Positions 10,405 to 19,658 of a DNA stretch of 41,324 bases are shown piece by piece. This stretch comes from Isochrysis galbana. Lineage: Eukaryota > Haptophyta > Isochrysidales > Isochrysidaceae. Every line of letters begins with the position of its first letter. Position 1 is the first letter of the stretch. Location: contig CM030931.1 in assembly GCA_018136815.1 (NCBI GenBank), forward strand, positions 7,588,488 through 7,629,811, read 5' to 3'. Below the pieces are notes generated by a model. The model worked only from the letters and a program-made list of their open reading frames with translations. It was not told the origin of the DNA and made no database searches. Both the position numbers and the translations under genes were made by a program.

Positions 10405-11224
10405 AGTGCCAGCGGCAAGCGCAGTCGCGTTCGAAAGTTGGGCACTCGGGCCCGTTCGGCCCGTAGCCCTGGTCTTGTTTTCGGTGTTGCACAGGGCCAA
10501 CTTCGACGCGATGTGCGCGGGCGGCGGCGGCGATTGGCGTAGCTATAAGGGTGGCATCTTTCCAATTGATGCCTTTTGTGTCATTCTATCTTAGTGGATG
10601 ACCGAGAAATCGCCGGCAGCGCGCCCGGTAGCGGTCGAAAGTTGGACACTCGCCCATTCGGCCGGGTGACGTTCGCGTAGTCGTCGGCGCCACACACGGC
10701 CGACTACTTCGCGATGCGCGCGGGCGGCGGCGGGATTGGCGTGGCTGCTCGGGCGGCATATTCGGATATGGTGCCTGGTATGGGATTCTATCGTAGTGGA
10801 TGACCGAGAAGCGCCGGCAGCGCGCCCGGTAGCGGTCGAAAGTTGGGCACTCGGCCCGTTCGGCCAGGTGACGTTGGCGTAGTCGTCGGCGCCACACACG
10901 GCCGACTATTTCGCGATGCGCGAGGGCGGCGGCGGCGATTGGCGTGGCTGCTCGGGCGGCATATTCGGATATGGTGCCTGGTATGGGATTCTATCGTAGT
11001 GGATGACGAGGAAGCGCCGGCAGCGCGCCCGGTAGCGGTCGAAACTTGGGCACTCGGCCCGTTCGGCCAGGTGACGTTGGCGTAGTCGTCGGCGCCACGC
11101 ACGGCCGACTATTTCGCGATGCGCGAGGCGGCGGCGGCGATTGGCGTGGCTGCTCGGGCGGCATATTCGAATATGGTGCTGTAGGGCATTCTATCCGTAG
11201 TGGATGACCGAGAAAGCGCCGCAG
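10405..11224 (+). repeat. Satellite array, about 202-bp unit, at least four copies
   Basis: Units begin GTGGATGACCGAGAA at 10594, 10796, 10999 and 11200, giving periods of 202, 203 and 201. Each contains CGGTAGCGGTCGAAA, TTCGGCC, GTAGTCGTCGGCGCCAC and GCGGCATATTCG. A more diverged unit precedes them at about 10405-10593. Unit 4 runs into the N gap, so the real array is longer than shown. Open frames that recur in each unit follow from the repeat and are not called as genes. Confidence 0.92.
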
Positions 11225-11324
11225 NNNNNNNNNNNNNNNNNNNNNNNNNNNNNNNNNNNNNNNNNNNNNNNNNNNNNNNNNNNNNNNNNNNNNNNNNNNN
11301 NNNNNNNNNNNNNNNNNNNNNNNN
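11225..11324. other. Assembly gap (100 N)
   Basis: Exactly 100 N, the convention for a gap of unknown size. Satellite lies on the left side and the middle of a family 1 element on the right. Confidence 0.98.
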
Positions 11325-11495
11325 CCGCCAGGAGGGCACCCAGGACCAGCGAGGCCAGCGAGGGAGAGGCAGGAGAGGCCAGGGGCCCAGCCCCAGCCTC
11401 CACTGCCCCCTGAGCTGGCCCAGCTGGCCCTCTGGGGGGACCCGAGGGTCCCCTCAGAGGGGTGCCATGGCGCGCGCAGGCATCGCACGCCCGTA
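11325..11495 (+). mobile_element. Family 1 element E, fragment
   Basis: Immediately after the gap, the sequence matches element D from its CCGCCAGGAGGGCACCCAGG segment through GAGCTGGCCC, then diverges. The head is presumably lost in the gap. Confidence 0.65.
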
Positions 11496-11689
11496 AGAGA
11501 ACGAAGAGAACCGCGAGAAAAGAACGACAAAAAAACGACGCGATCTGACCCAAGAAAAGGTAAGACTCACGCCTGTTTACGGTATGTTTACAGGCCGACA
11601 CCCCGAGCGACACACGAATGCCGCGAAAACGCGGAGATACTTGAAAAAGACGCGAGAAGAGGGGGCCGAGACCTCCCAGGGGCACGAAG

Positions 11690-11800
11690 TGTCACATGCA
11701 ACAGGCGTTTACGTTTGTTTTGCCACAGGAACACCACACCAGCAGGTCTGCCCCAGCCCACCCCCTGCACTTGGCCCGTTGTAGTGCACGCGGGCCCCCC
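11690..11800 (-). repeat. Dispersed repeat family 3, reverse copy
   Basis: On the minus strand this reads GCGTGCACTACAACGGGCC and related words. It resembles the sequence at 13041-13130 (-), 21720-21800 (+) and 36250-36350 (+), which share GGTGCACTAC, TGGG and TTGG words and an AGGCCT(G/T)TTG block. The match is patchy. Confidence 0.4.
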
Positions 11801-11837
11801 CGTGTGGAAATCAAAGCCGCAGCTTGGATTGTAACGA

Positions 11838-11955
11838 GGTGAACGAGATGTAACGAGATGGCCTGATGGCCCGACGACGAGATGAACGAGATGGCCTTGA
11901 TGGCCCGACGAGATGAACGAGATGGCCTTGATGGCCCGACGAGATGAACGAGATT
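11838..11955 (+). repeat. 31-bp minisatellite
   Basis: Tandem units starting GATGAACGAGATGGCCTTGA at 11881, 11912 and 11943, with a degenerate unit before. About 3.5 copies, no coding role seen. Confidence 0.85.
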
Positions 11956-12099
11956 TTCGGGTAACGGAACTGGACGAGGAGTTTCCCCACTAAGCTTGGT
12001 CGTAATGCGGTGAAACCGATTTAGAGACAAGCGGGAAACCGGGGCGGAAGGAACTGGCAAGGAAGCTGGCAGGAAGGCAGAGGAAATGTCTTGGCAAGG

Positions 12100-12268
12100 C
12101 GACGGAGGCAGGATTTTAACGGTAGACGGAGTGCAGAATTTTAACGGTAGGAAGAGGCAGGAATTTTTAACAGTAGGAAGAGGCAGGATTTCTAACGGTA
12201 GACGGAGTGCGGAATTTTTTACGGTAGAAGAAGAGCGTGGAATTTAACTGTAGAAGAAGAGCGGAGAG
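12100..12268 (+). repeat. Minisatellite of about 28-31 bp
   Basis: Roughly six degenerate units built on (A/G)ATTTTTAACGGTAGAAGA and AGGCAGG or GAGTGCGG. Spacing varies. Confidence 0.75.
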
Positions 12269-12279
12269 GAGAAGGAGCG

Positions 12280-12385
12280 GGGCTCGAACTGCAGAGCGCT
12301 CCGTCCGGACTCGAACTCGCGACCCAGAGCAAAAGGTTGGTGGAGGCGGTGGGTTGAACCACTATGCCACGCGAGAGTTTACGTA
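12280..12385 (-). other. tRNA-like sequence with box A/box B-like words (probably not functional)
   Basis: On the minus strand TGGCATAGTGGTTCAA resembles a tRNA box A, and AGTTCGAGTCC at the expected distance resembles box B. A second box B-like word (AGTTCGAGCCC) follows. T-arm and anticodon stems do not pair properly, so this is at best a tRNA-derived relic. Confidence 0.25.
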
Positions 12386-12548
12386 GCCATAGGGCCGATG
12401 GGAAGGGCTGAGAACCGCCCTATATACTCTGGGTTTTTGTCTCTTCTTTTTCACTTTTCTTCTTCTTTCTTCCTCTGTTCTTTTTTACTATTTACTGTTT
12501 TTCTTTTTTTTTTTACTGTTATTTCTTTTTGCCTCTGAGACATCGCGA

Positions 12549-12959
12549 ATGCGACACCCCGACGGCACGTGCCCCAAAGCACTACCCATACTATACCTGC
12601 TGGCTTGGAGATACATCATCATAGACTTCTACAGAATACATTACGACAACGCCTTTTTCTCGGAAGAATCGGTGCTAATCCGCATCATAGAAAGATTCAC
12701 GAAACTAAGCTGCGCATTCATCTTCGCAGACTCGACAGATTCATCGAGGACCGCCCAAGCGGGTCTGGGACGTCAACCCAAAAAGAGAATCGACTTGAGC
12801 GCGTTGAGACCTCTGTACGAAGCGGATAGCAAAGGTAACCTCACTCCCAGCGCGGAACTGCTGGCGCTAGCCGCACGGCTAGGGATAGAATATATGGTAA
12901 AGAACGCCTCGGGACGGGCTCGGCGCCAAACCAAGCAAACAACTGATCAAACAACGTAG
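12549..12959 (+). pseudogene. LINE-type ORF2 C-terminal fragment
   Basis: The frame encodes LYLLAWRYIIIDFYRIHYDN, which is clearly homologous to LYIVAWRYIIGDFYKVEYDN in the minus-strand ORF at 17801-18700. Further matches are an IER(F/T) segment and a later block with LSA and D-x-K-G. In the other copy this block follows a zf-RVT zinc knuckle, so both are the extreme C-terminus of the same non-LTR retrotransposon protein. Here everything upstream of the block is missing (5' truncation, typical of LINEs), and the left border is a T-rich stretch at about 12430-12540. Confidence 0.7.
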
Positions 12960-13264
12960 AAGTCTAGCTCAGACAGAGCTAAGCACAAGCCCCCGAACAC
13001 ACCCCAAGACACACGAGCAACATAAGGTCGATCGGGAAAAAGTGCCACATGTGAAAAGTACAACAGGCCTGCCCTGAACACGCGTCCGTAACCAGGCCCA
13101 TGGTAGTGTACCAGGGCCGCACCCCCGACACCGAAGACAAAGGAACGAGGGGGGAAGGAGAGGAAGTGGAGGGAGGGGATGAAAAGGGCGATGTCCGCTA
13201 TGTGGAGGTAGAGACTGAGTAGCGATAGGTGTGTAGCCCTGAATCTTCAGATCTTTTTTTTTTA
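12960..13264. other. LINE 3' flank and spacer
   Basis: It holds the reverse-orientation family 3 repeat at 13041-13130, then a G-rich stretch and a T10 run just before the left duplication of element F. No gene is seen. Confidence 0.45.
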
Positions 13265-14215
13265 TAGACTGCAGGCAGAGGCAACCTACTTTTATAAGTG
13301 GGGGTCAATGGGGGCCTCGCGCCCCCCTCTCTCCATCGCGGACACCCCCCGGGGTGGGCCCGTACATTCAACCCCAGCCCCTGCCCTCTGGCAGGGGCTG
13401 GGCAATCAACACTCTGGCCCAGACCCCTAGTGGGCGCGGGCCGAGACTCGCACTCCCACGCCCAGCATGGGCCTGCCCTCGAGCTGACTCCCCCCCCTCC
13501 CCTGGTCGCCAGGCATACAGAGGCCACTGGGAGGCTCCAATGGCCAGCGAGGCAAGCGTGGGAGAGGCAGGAGGGGCCAGGGGCTGAGCCCCAGCCTCCA
13601 CTGCCCCCTGAGCTGCCCTTGCTGGCCCTCTGGGAGCCCCCAAAGGGCCTCTGAGAGCAGGCCGTGACGCGCCGCATGGCGACGCGCCGCAGGGAGAGGG
13701 GCGGAGGAGAATGGAGAGAGGGAGAGGGGGGAATTTGCGCCCCCCCCCGATGGAGTGCGGTAAGAAACGGGCCCCGTTTGCGTTAGCAAACGGGCGAAGG
13801 GGGGCGGCTGGCGACAGGAGGGGCGAGAAGAAGGGAGTGGCTCAAGACGTCCCTGTGGCAGGTATCGGGGGGCGCAGTCATTTATTTCTTCGAGGACTGC
13901 TCGCGGCGCGAGCTGAAAGGGCCGTTCTGCTTCACGACGAGAGGTCCCTCCCCCCCCCCCCCGGTGTTTTTCCCCGGTGAGTCGCCCGACGTAGGTCGGT
14001 CCGCCTCACTGGGTTTTCCCTCATTGTAGCTTGTGGAGAGTTATAATGGGAGCCGGGGGTTTGCGAGGGGGGAGATTTGAAGGGATGCATATGTGTATGT
14101 GTCTGTGCCATCACTTCAAGGCGTGCGGGCAAGTGCGCTGAGGGGTGTCGTGATAGTACCGGGCTAGTGGGAGTAGTGGTACTAACGCTCAGTTGTTTTA
14201 GACTGCAGGCAGAGG
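13265..14215 (+). mobile_element. Family 1 element F, complete, with 17-bp target-site duplications
   Basis: Body 13282-14198 (917 bp) is flanked by exact copies of TAGACTGCAGGCAGAGG at 13265-13281 and 14199-14215. It is near-identical to element A throughout: same start CAACCTACTTTTATAAG, same hairpin (13375-13400), same C-run with CGGTG, and TACTAAC at 14180-14186 followed by CAG at 14190-14192. The tail is TTGTTTT. Right of the second duplication an open frame (LQAEDNVRRDYEMSRRMHY, then stop at 14260-14262) resembles the end of a coding exon, so the insertion may sit in or near a gene. Confidence 0.88.
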
Positions 14216-14422
14216 ACAACGTGCGCAGGGACTATGAGATGTCGAGGCGAATGCATTATTAGCAATGGGTATGATGTGTGTGATGCGTGATTGATGTGTG
14301 TGTGTGGCCTTGTATTACTTAATCCATCGATCTGCATTGACAAATGTCAACCAGCATCATCGACATTTGCGCCTTTTTATGGTCTCCCACGGACACTTAT
14401 GGTCTCGGACCGACGGCCATTG
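14216..14422. other. Spacer
   Basis: After the short possible exon end, this is TG-rich sequence without a supported gene. Confidence 0.4.
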
Positions 14423-14663
14423 GGCGGGCGTGCTTGCGTCTTGCGTGCTTGCGACTGGAAGGTGGAAGGGGGCAACGGCTGTGCATTGTGTGTGAGAGAG
14501 AGGAAGAGCTTGGGCGGTGCGGGGCGCGCGCGGCGGCGAAGGGGAAAAGGGGAGAGCGTTCCCTCCACTGTCCACTGGGGGGTTTTGTTTTCCCTTTCTT
14601 TCCTCCGGTTTAAAGCGCCCCCTCGCTGCTCCGTCGCCGTTCACTAGCGTAAACTAAAGCCCT
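14423..14663 (+). repeat. Dispersed repeat family 2, copy 1
   Basis: About 240 bp, nearly identical to 28933-29176. Shared blocks include GGGCGGGCGTGCTTGCG, GAAGAGCTTGGGCGGTGCGG, GAGCGTTCCCTCCACTGTCC and TTTTGTTTTCCCTTTCTTTC. A third, shorter piece is at 29399-29462. No duplications or ORF are identified. Confidence 0.8.
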
Positions 14664-14889
14664 CTGGTAATAGACACGTGAATAAAGTACGTGCGGGCTG
14701 CCCGTCCGCCCGCGCCAAGCCGCCCCCGACTCTGACTCGTTGGGCAGGGTCTTGCGGCTGGGGAGAAGCAGGCGGGGCGCCAGCATTTTCAACCCCCCAA
14801 CCCCACCCCACCCCGCTCTACCCTAACCCATCCTACCCCACCCTACTTGAAGAGCTCCCGAGAAGGAAGCAGACGTGGGCCTCGCAGCG

Positions 14890-15273
14890 ATGTCAGAGGG
14901 CAGCGCATCGGCACGCCGTGTCGGAAACAAATTCTCACACGATGAGCACGGGGAGTTGTCGCAAGAGGAGAGACACCAGCTGTTGCGTCGGCATGTCGAC
15001 AGCGTCGTAAATCATCGTGAGGCCAGCGCCATGAGGGAAGGAGAGCGTGCGCGAACAAGGCAGCACATACTGCAGACATCCGTCCTCTTCGGCGGGATGG
15101 CGGGAGGTACCTCTCTTGCATTCGCTGCACATAAACTCCGAGTGTCTCCTCGTCTCTCTGCTCAGCCTGCAATGAGCAGCTTCATGCTGTTCTGTGCATT
15201 CTTCATGCCGTTCACACTTGTGACGAACGTCAGCAGGACGAGGATGATGAAGAATGCTGGCTCAAGAGGTTGA
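14890..15273 (+). CDS. Small membrane protein, unidentified
   Basis: The frame from ATG at 14890 to TGA at 15271-15273 encodes 127 residues. A charged, hydrophilic N-terminal half (residues 1-60, with EERHQLLRRHVDSVVNHREA) is followed by two hydrophobic segments, LQTSVLFGGMAGGTSLAFAA and FMLFCAFFMPFTLV, and a short basic tail. This hairpin topology recalls small organelle or ER membrane proteins. I recognise no family. It has a usable ATG, no internal repeats and a coding-like residue mix, so I think it is real. Introns are not excluded. Confidence 0.55.
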   Translation: MSEGSASARRVGNKFSHDEHGELSQEERHQLLRRHVDSVVNHREASAMREGERARTRQHILQTSVLFGGMAGGTSLAFAAHKLRVSPRLSAQPAMSSFMLFCAFFMPFTLVTNVSRTRMMKNAGSRG

Positions 15274-16050
15274 GAAGGAGTGCACTCCACCCACTAGGAG
15301 CAGTCCGAACTCTGCAGATGAGGTGCACGAGGGGCCTCGTCGATTACAACTTGCGACGCCGAAAGCTGCATGAAAAATTTGGCCATTGTCCCTCGTGAAT
15401 GGCAATCTTGAGCTCTGAAGAGCACGGGTTTCTTTCCTGCGCTCGCTAACGGGCAGTCGTATCGCACATGAAAACGATGAGGTTCTCTTTGGACAAGCAG
15501 CATGTGCACATTCACACGTGGGCGCGTGTCATGTTGTGTGCTTCTAATTGTGTCATACCAGTGGGGTAGCCGGTTTGTCGCCGGATATAGCTGGAGGCGG
15601 AAGCGGAGGCGAAGTATCCATTCAGCTCGGCGGGAGCACGGAGATCGGTATTGAAGGAGTGCAACATGGTGGCAGGGAGGGTGACCTTGCGGCGTGCACG
15701 TGAACGCCTTGGCAACTGTAGCTGTAGCTAGTATCTACCATTCTCATTGTGGGGGATGCGATTGTGTCACAAGGCATCCGTTTGGTGAGGGTTGTGAGAT
15801 GAGTTGTGAGTTTCTGTTCCCGCGCGCAGGACAGTTCGTCCCCGCACTAATGAGCTTCTCTCTCACTCGCCTCGTTTCCTCATTCTCATTGGCTGTCCCT
15901 GATGGGACCTCTCCTTTACGTTAGTGTTTGCGCGTGATACCGTGAGTGTTTGCGCGTGACACCGTGAGTGTTTGCTCTATGTCTTCAGTGCTCAGTGCCC
16001 CCTCAGAAATCTGTAATCTGTCAACGGCTGAATAAACCGATGCACGGCGC
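15274..16050. other. Intergenic stretch with a short tandem repeat
   Basis: Holds a 22-bp direct repeat (GTGTTTGCGCGTGA(C/T)ACCGTGA) at about 15924-15975. No gene is supported. Confidence 0.5.
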
Positions 16051-16052
16051 GC

Positions 16053-16085
16053 TGAGAGGGTGCAACTCGAGGTTCCCTTTTTTTG
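16053..16085 (+). repeat. Short repeat ending in a T-run, copy 1
   Basis: AGAGGGTGCAACTCGAGGTT, then CCC and a T-run. The same 22-23 bases plus T-run occur at 39497-39529 with one change. The function is unknown; the T-run would suit a Pol III terminator. Confidence 0.5.
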
Positions 16086-16252
16086 TCACATCCCTCCCGT
16101 CTATTTAGGTATATAATTTCTACTGACCCCTAACTTAGCCCCTAACTCGGCTCACTTAGCCCAAAGTAACATGCCCAATCACTTTATGTTGCACATAAAG
16201 AAGGGCACGTCATGGCTTGATATACTTGTACTATATGTTACCCCCAGGAGCC

Positions 16253-16575
16253 AACGCCCCCCAGGAGCTCCCGGGGCCCCCAGGAGCTATCGGGGGGAAA
16301 TTTTCTCCCGATCGCCAACAGCCCCACCGAGAGCTATCGGGGGACCGAGAAAATCCCCCGAGAGCTGTTGGGAGATTTTACGTCCCCCGGGGAGCTATCG
16401 CGTTTTAAGGTCGGCCCCCAATAGCTATCGGGGGCGAAAGGCGGTCCCCGATAGCTATTGGGGGGAAAAGGACGGGCGCCGATAGCTATTGGGGGAAAAC
16501 GACGGGCGCCGAGAGCTATCAGGGGGCTGTCCTCTAGCCCCCAGGCGCTATTCCCCCCGTAAGCTGTCAAGGGTG
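16253..16575. repeat. Array of AGCTAT palindromes, about 10 units
   Basis: Repeated words of the form CCCCCRAKAGCTATYGGGGG occur every 28-40 bp, for example CCCCCAATAGCTATCGGGGG (near 16415) and CCGATAGCTATTGGGGG (near 16448 and 16479). Each is a near-perfect inverted repeat centred on AGCT. Spacers differ (GAAAGGCGGT, AAAAGGACGGGCG and so on). Confidence 0.85.
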
Positions 16576-16823
16576 CCTGTCCCGTTTCGCTGGCAGTCAC
16601 CTCGTACTCTGTCTCTGTTCATACCTCAATCTTACGGTGCTGTTACGATGAATCTTATGGTCGTTCTTGTGGCGGTGCCTTGCGACTTTTCGACACTACA
16701 ACGAGACTCTCGTCGGTGAGAGTATCGAGGTAAGGGTGTTTATGGAAGAAAACGCTGGCAGCAACTCACCCAGGAAATCCTTTCTTCTTCTTCATATCGC
16801 ACTCTCTCTCGCTCCCGCACCGC

Positions 16824-17240
16824 ATGTCACAGATGACGCCCTCACCCCTTCTCAATGCCCCTTCCGCTGCTGCAGGTGTGACACCGCAGCAGTGGGAGGA
16901 GGCAAAGAGACTCTTTTATCAGCTGGTGGCTGACTTCAAGAGCCGCGCCATGGATGCCGCAAAACGTGCTGAGATCGTCCACCTTCTCAAGAACTGGGAC
17001 GTGCTCGATGCCAAGCAGCGGCGTCTCTACGGGGGGGGCAACCACAACTATTGGAAGAGCAAGTACGAGCTCGCGCCCACGCTGCCCAACAAGCCAGCAA
17101 CTCTCCTCTCTAAGGCCACTGGCAAGCGCGTCGTGGTGTACGAGGAAGCCTTCGACGCAGTGAAGGTCCCCTTCCTTCCCCCACCCACTGAGGTTGCGGC
17201 TGAGACGAACGGCGCTGTCGCGCGCACCCTACCGCTGCTT
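16824..17240 (+). CDS. Unidentified ORF, possible transposon integrase-type N-terminus
   Basis: From ATG 16824 the frame encodes a coding-like 130-140 residues. They include VTPQQWEEAKRLFYQLVADF, KRAEIVHLLKNWDVLDAKQR, GGGNHNYWKSKYEL and TGKRVVVYEEAFDAV. The pattern of an acidic helical segment followed by a YxxxYxL-type linker resembles the short N-terminal region seen before zinc-binding domains in some transposon integrases (KRBA2-like), but this is a weak impression. The frame then runs into a (GA)n microsatellite and stops at 17496-17498, so the native C-terminus is lost or spliced elsewhere. A splice acceptor candidate CTGCAG at about 16872 would shorten the 5' end. Confidence 0.45.
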
Positions 17241-17281
17241 CCCGAGAGAGGGAGGGAGGGGGGGGGGGGGGAGAGGGGGGG

Positions 17282-17324
<43 letters not shown>

Positions 17325-17462
17325 AGGGAGAGAGAGACAGAGGGAGAGGGAAGAGAGAGAAGAGAGAAGAGAGAAGAGAAGAGAGAGAAGAGAGGAGAGG
17401 AGAGGAGAGAGAGAGGGGGGGGGGAGAGAGGGGGAGAGAGAGAGAGAGAGAGAGAGAAAAAA
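17240..17462. repeat. (GA)n microsatellite
   Basis: More than 200 bases of GA, GGGA and poly-G runs. Charged frames across it are repeat translation. Confidence 0.95.
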
Positions 17463-17800
17463 AACTTCTTAATGATCTCACCGCGCGCGCGACCCTGACT
17501 TCCTCCATCTGACAGCCGCGCCCGCATCCCTTATCACTCCCTCGCACTCGCCTTGCGGCTCGTCCCCTTGTGCTCTACTTAGGGGCCCAGTACTTGGGGT
17601 TTCCAGTGGCAGGCGGCGTGCACCGATCCCCGACGGTCGACTCTTCGGCCTTCCCTCGCGCCATCGAGCGATCGGCTTCTATTGGGATATTTAAGGTTGG
17701 GGCTACCTTAAGAGTCGGACCCGGGTTATGTATGTGCCGGGTCGGCGCTGTTGGGTTCTTTTTTGGGGGGGGGGTGTGAGGTGTGGTGTTCGTCAGGTTT

Positions 17801-18700
17801 TCAGGCCACCTTTCCCGCTATGTCGAGTGCGTGTGCCACCAGGGACAGATTCACGTTCATCGCGAGGACACCTTTGTCATTCATCTTAAATATTGGGGCG
17901 CTAAGATCTCTTGCGTCTTTGATCTTTGGTTTTCTGCCTCTGGAGGCTTGGTGCGTACGTGCCGGCGAGGTTTTGTTAGAGGCTTCGAGGCCCCGTACGA
18001 GGAACGTGAATCTGGTCAAGGTGCGTTCGATGACGGGTATATAATGGAAGGGGTGATTGTCGTATTCGACTTTGTAGAAGTCGCCTATTATGTATCTCCA
18101 TGCTACTATGTATAGGGTTTTGAGGCTATCGGGCGTCGGTGTACTCGGGTATGCGAAGAGTCTGTCCTTTATTTTCTGTGTCGCTGTCCTTTTGCGTTCC
18201 GGCGTGAAACCCGCTATGGTCTCGAAGATTGGCTTCGTGGCTGAGCACCTGGCTAAGTGGGTTGAGCTCTCGTGGTATTTTCCGCACAGTCTGCAGGTAT
18301 TCGTGGTCGCCGTGCCGAAGCGATTCCGCGTACCAATCTTCCTGTGGGTGATGTGTTTGAAGTGTGGGTGTTTGTCCGTGTGTTTTAGTAGGGGTAGGGT
18401 GTATAAGCTGGCCACGTGCTTCCACTCCTCGTGGGTTAGGTTGATTCTTCGGGCCCATGCCTCGCTTGCCGGCTGGGGTTTGTTATCTGGCATGTTTTTC
18501 TCTAGCACCTGTGTTATGTCCGAGACCGTGGTGAGGTCCAGGTGTTTTTTGCCGTCCATTGTATACTCGTCCGCTAGCGGGTATTCCGCGTATTTGGGGC
18601 CTTTCAACCCTCCCTCCCATCTAGCGGGGGGTGGTATAGTCGGGCTTCTTCTGGGGTCGCGACCCCCGTCCGGTCGGCCGGCTCTCCGAGGTAATTCGTG
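17801..18700 (-). pseudogene. LINE ORF2 C-terminal region with zf-RVT zinc knuckle
   Basis: The minus-strand frame ends at TGA 17801-17803. Reading from about 18700 it contains GPKYAEYPLADEY, LTHEEWKHVASLYTLPLLK, then ITHRKIGTRNRFG and CRLCGKYHESSTHLARC. The last is a C-x2-C-x7-H-x4-C knuckle in the HRKI-x-TR context of zf-RVT, the zinc-binding domain after the reverse transcriptase of many non-LTR retrotransposons. After it comes LYIVAWRYIIGDFYKVEYDN, shared with 12549-12959. The reverse transcriptase and endonuclease domains are absent. The left side of the frame (18700-18823) belongs to a different sequence, a methyltransferase scrap read out of frame, so the element is 5'-truncated there. 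Confidence 0.75.
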
Positions 18701-18866
18701 TTGGTAGCGCGGCGTTGGTGCCCCTTGCGCGCGCGACGGTGAGCATGGGGACGCTGAGGTCGACGCCGACGGAGCGCGTGTGTGGCGTGACGGAGAAGCT
18801 GGTGCCGCAGCAGAGGTCGACAACGAGGGCGGTGGAGGGGATGCGGGGAAGGACCACCGACAACAC
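18700..18866 (-). pseudogene. Class I methyltransferase motif I fragment
   Basis: Minus-strand peptide STALVVDLCCGTSFSVTP, then SVGVDLSVPMLTVAR matches SAM-binding motif I and the following acidic motif. It is close in style to VGTVLDLCCGVGISTAP and AIGVDASEEMIDAAR in the complete gene at 37043-38185. The frame is closed upstream by TAG at 18873-18875 and joins LINE sequence downstream, so this is a broken paralogue fragment, unless the flanks hide introns. Confidence 0.6.
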
Positions 18867-19655
18867 GAGCGTCTACCTGGCCGACGTGCTCACGGGCGAG
18901 CGGATCACCCCCGCGCCACTGCTCGCGCGCTGCCCCGGCGAGTGCCGCTGGTTACCGTGGGGGGGAAGTTGCTATGCGCACGCGCCGCGTCCTTGTCTGG
19001 CTGAAAACAAAACTGTCACCTGGCTCTCCTTTGACGGACCGCGACTTGAAAATAATACCTCTTGTCTTAAAGACGGTTAAAGACGCGACATGCCGTGGTA
19101 CTATTGGGTATTCGGCATTGTACCCATGGGTGTCATGATTATAGCTTTGTGCTCATCTTTGTAATAGTAATACTCATTGGAGGAATTGTTCAGACATTCC
19201 TACCTGAAAAAGAAAACAAGCTAAAACGGTGATGCCTCACTCGATAAATCGAATGCGTACGCGCGCTCTGTGGTCTGTGGTGTTATCTGCGCGCGCGCCG
19301 CGTCCGTGCGCCTGTACTAGCATAACATTCTGAGTGAAAACAAAACTATCACCTGGCCCTCTTTTGACGGAACGCGACTTTTCGACGGAACGTGACCTCG
19401 AGGCCTCGAGAGGGGGTAGGGGGTAGGTCCGCGGGGGGGAACGACCAGGCCACCCGAGGCTTCCCAAAATAAAGGGGTATGGTCCGAAAGAAAGCCCCGA
19501 ACCTCAGGTCGCACCTTCTGGAGCCTTACCCGGTTCCTTTGGCCTTTGCTCCGTCCATCGTTGCTTCGTCGAGTCGTCGAGTAGGAGTAGGAGGTAAAAA
19601 AAATTCTTGATTCTTGTTCTTGATCTTGAAGGCGTCGGGCATGGTGGGAATCCGG
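18867..19655. other. Repeat-containing spacer
   Basis: Holds two copies of an approximately 45-bp dispersed word (19003-19047 and 19334-19380: AAAACAAAACTRTCACCTGG, then CTCTYTTTGACGGAMCGCGACTT). A third copy is at 35293-35337. Each is preceded within about 30 bp by GCGCCGCGTCC-type sequence in the first two. No gene is supported. Confidence 0.55.
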
Positions 19656-19658
19656 GGC

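Noticed and set aside
10591..11102. Several homologous minus-strand frames of about 100 codons
   Set aside because: They are translations of successive 202-bp satellite units, not a gene family.
12280..12385. Functional tRNA gene on the minus strand
   Set aside because: Box A and box B-like words are present, but the anticodon and T stems do not pair, so it is kept only as a low-confidence tRNA-like relic.
16253..16575. CRISPR array
   Set aside because: Repeats are short palindromes with variable spacing and degenerate sequence in a eukaryotic context; there are no cas genes and the spacers are not unique-length.
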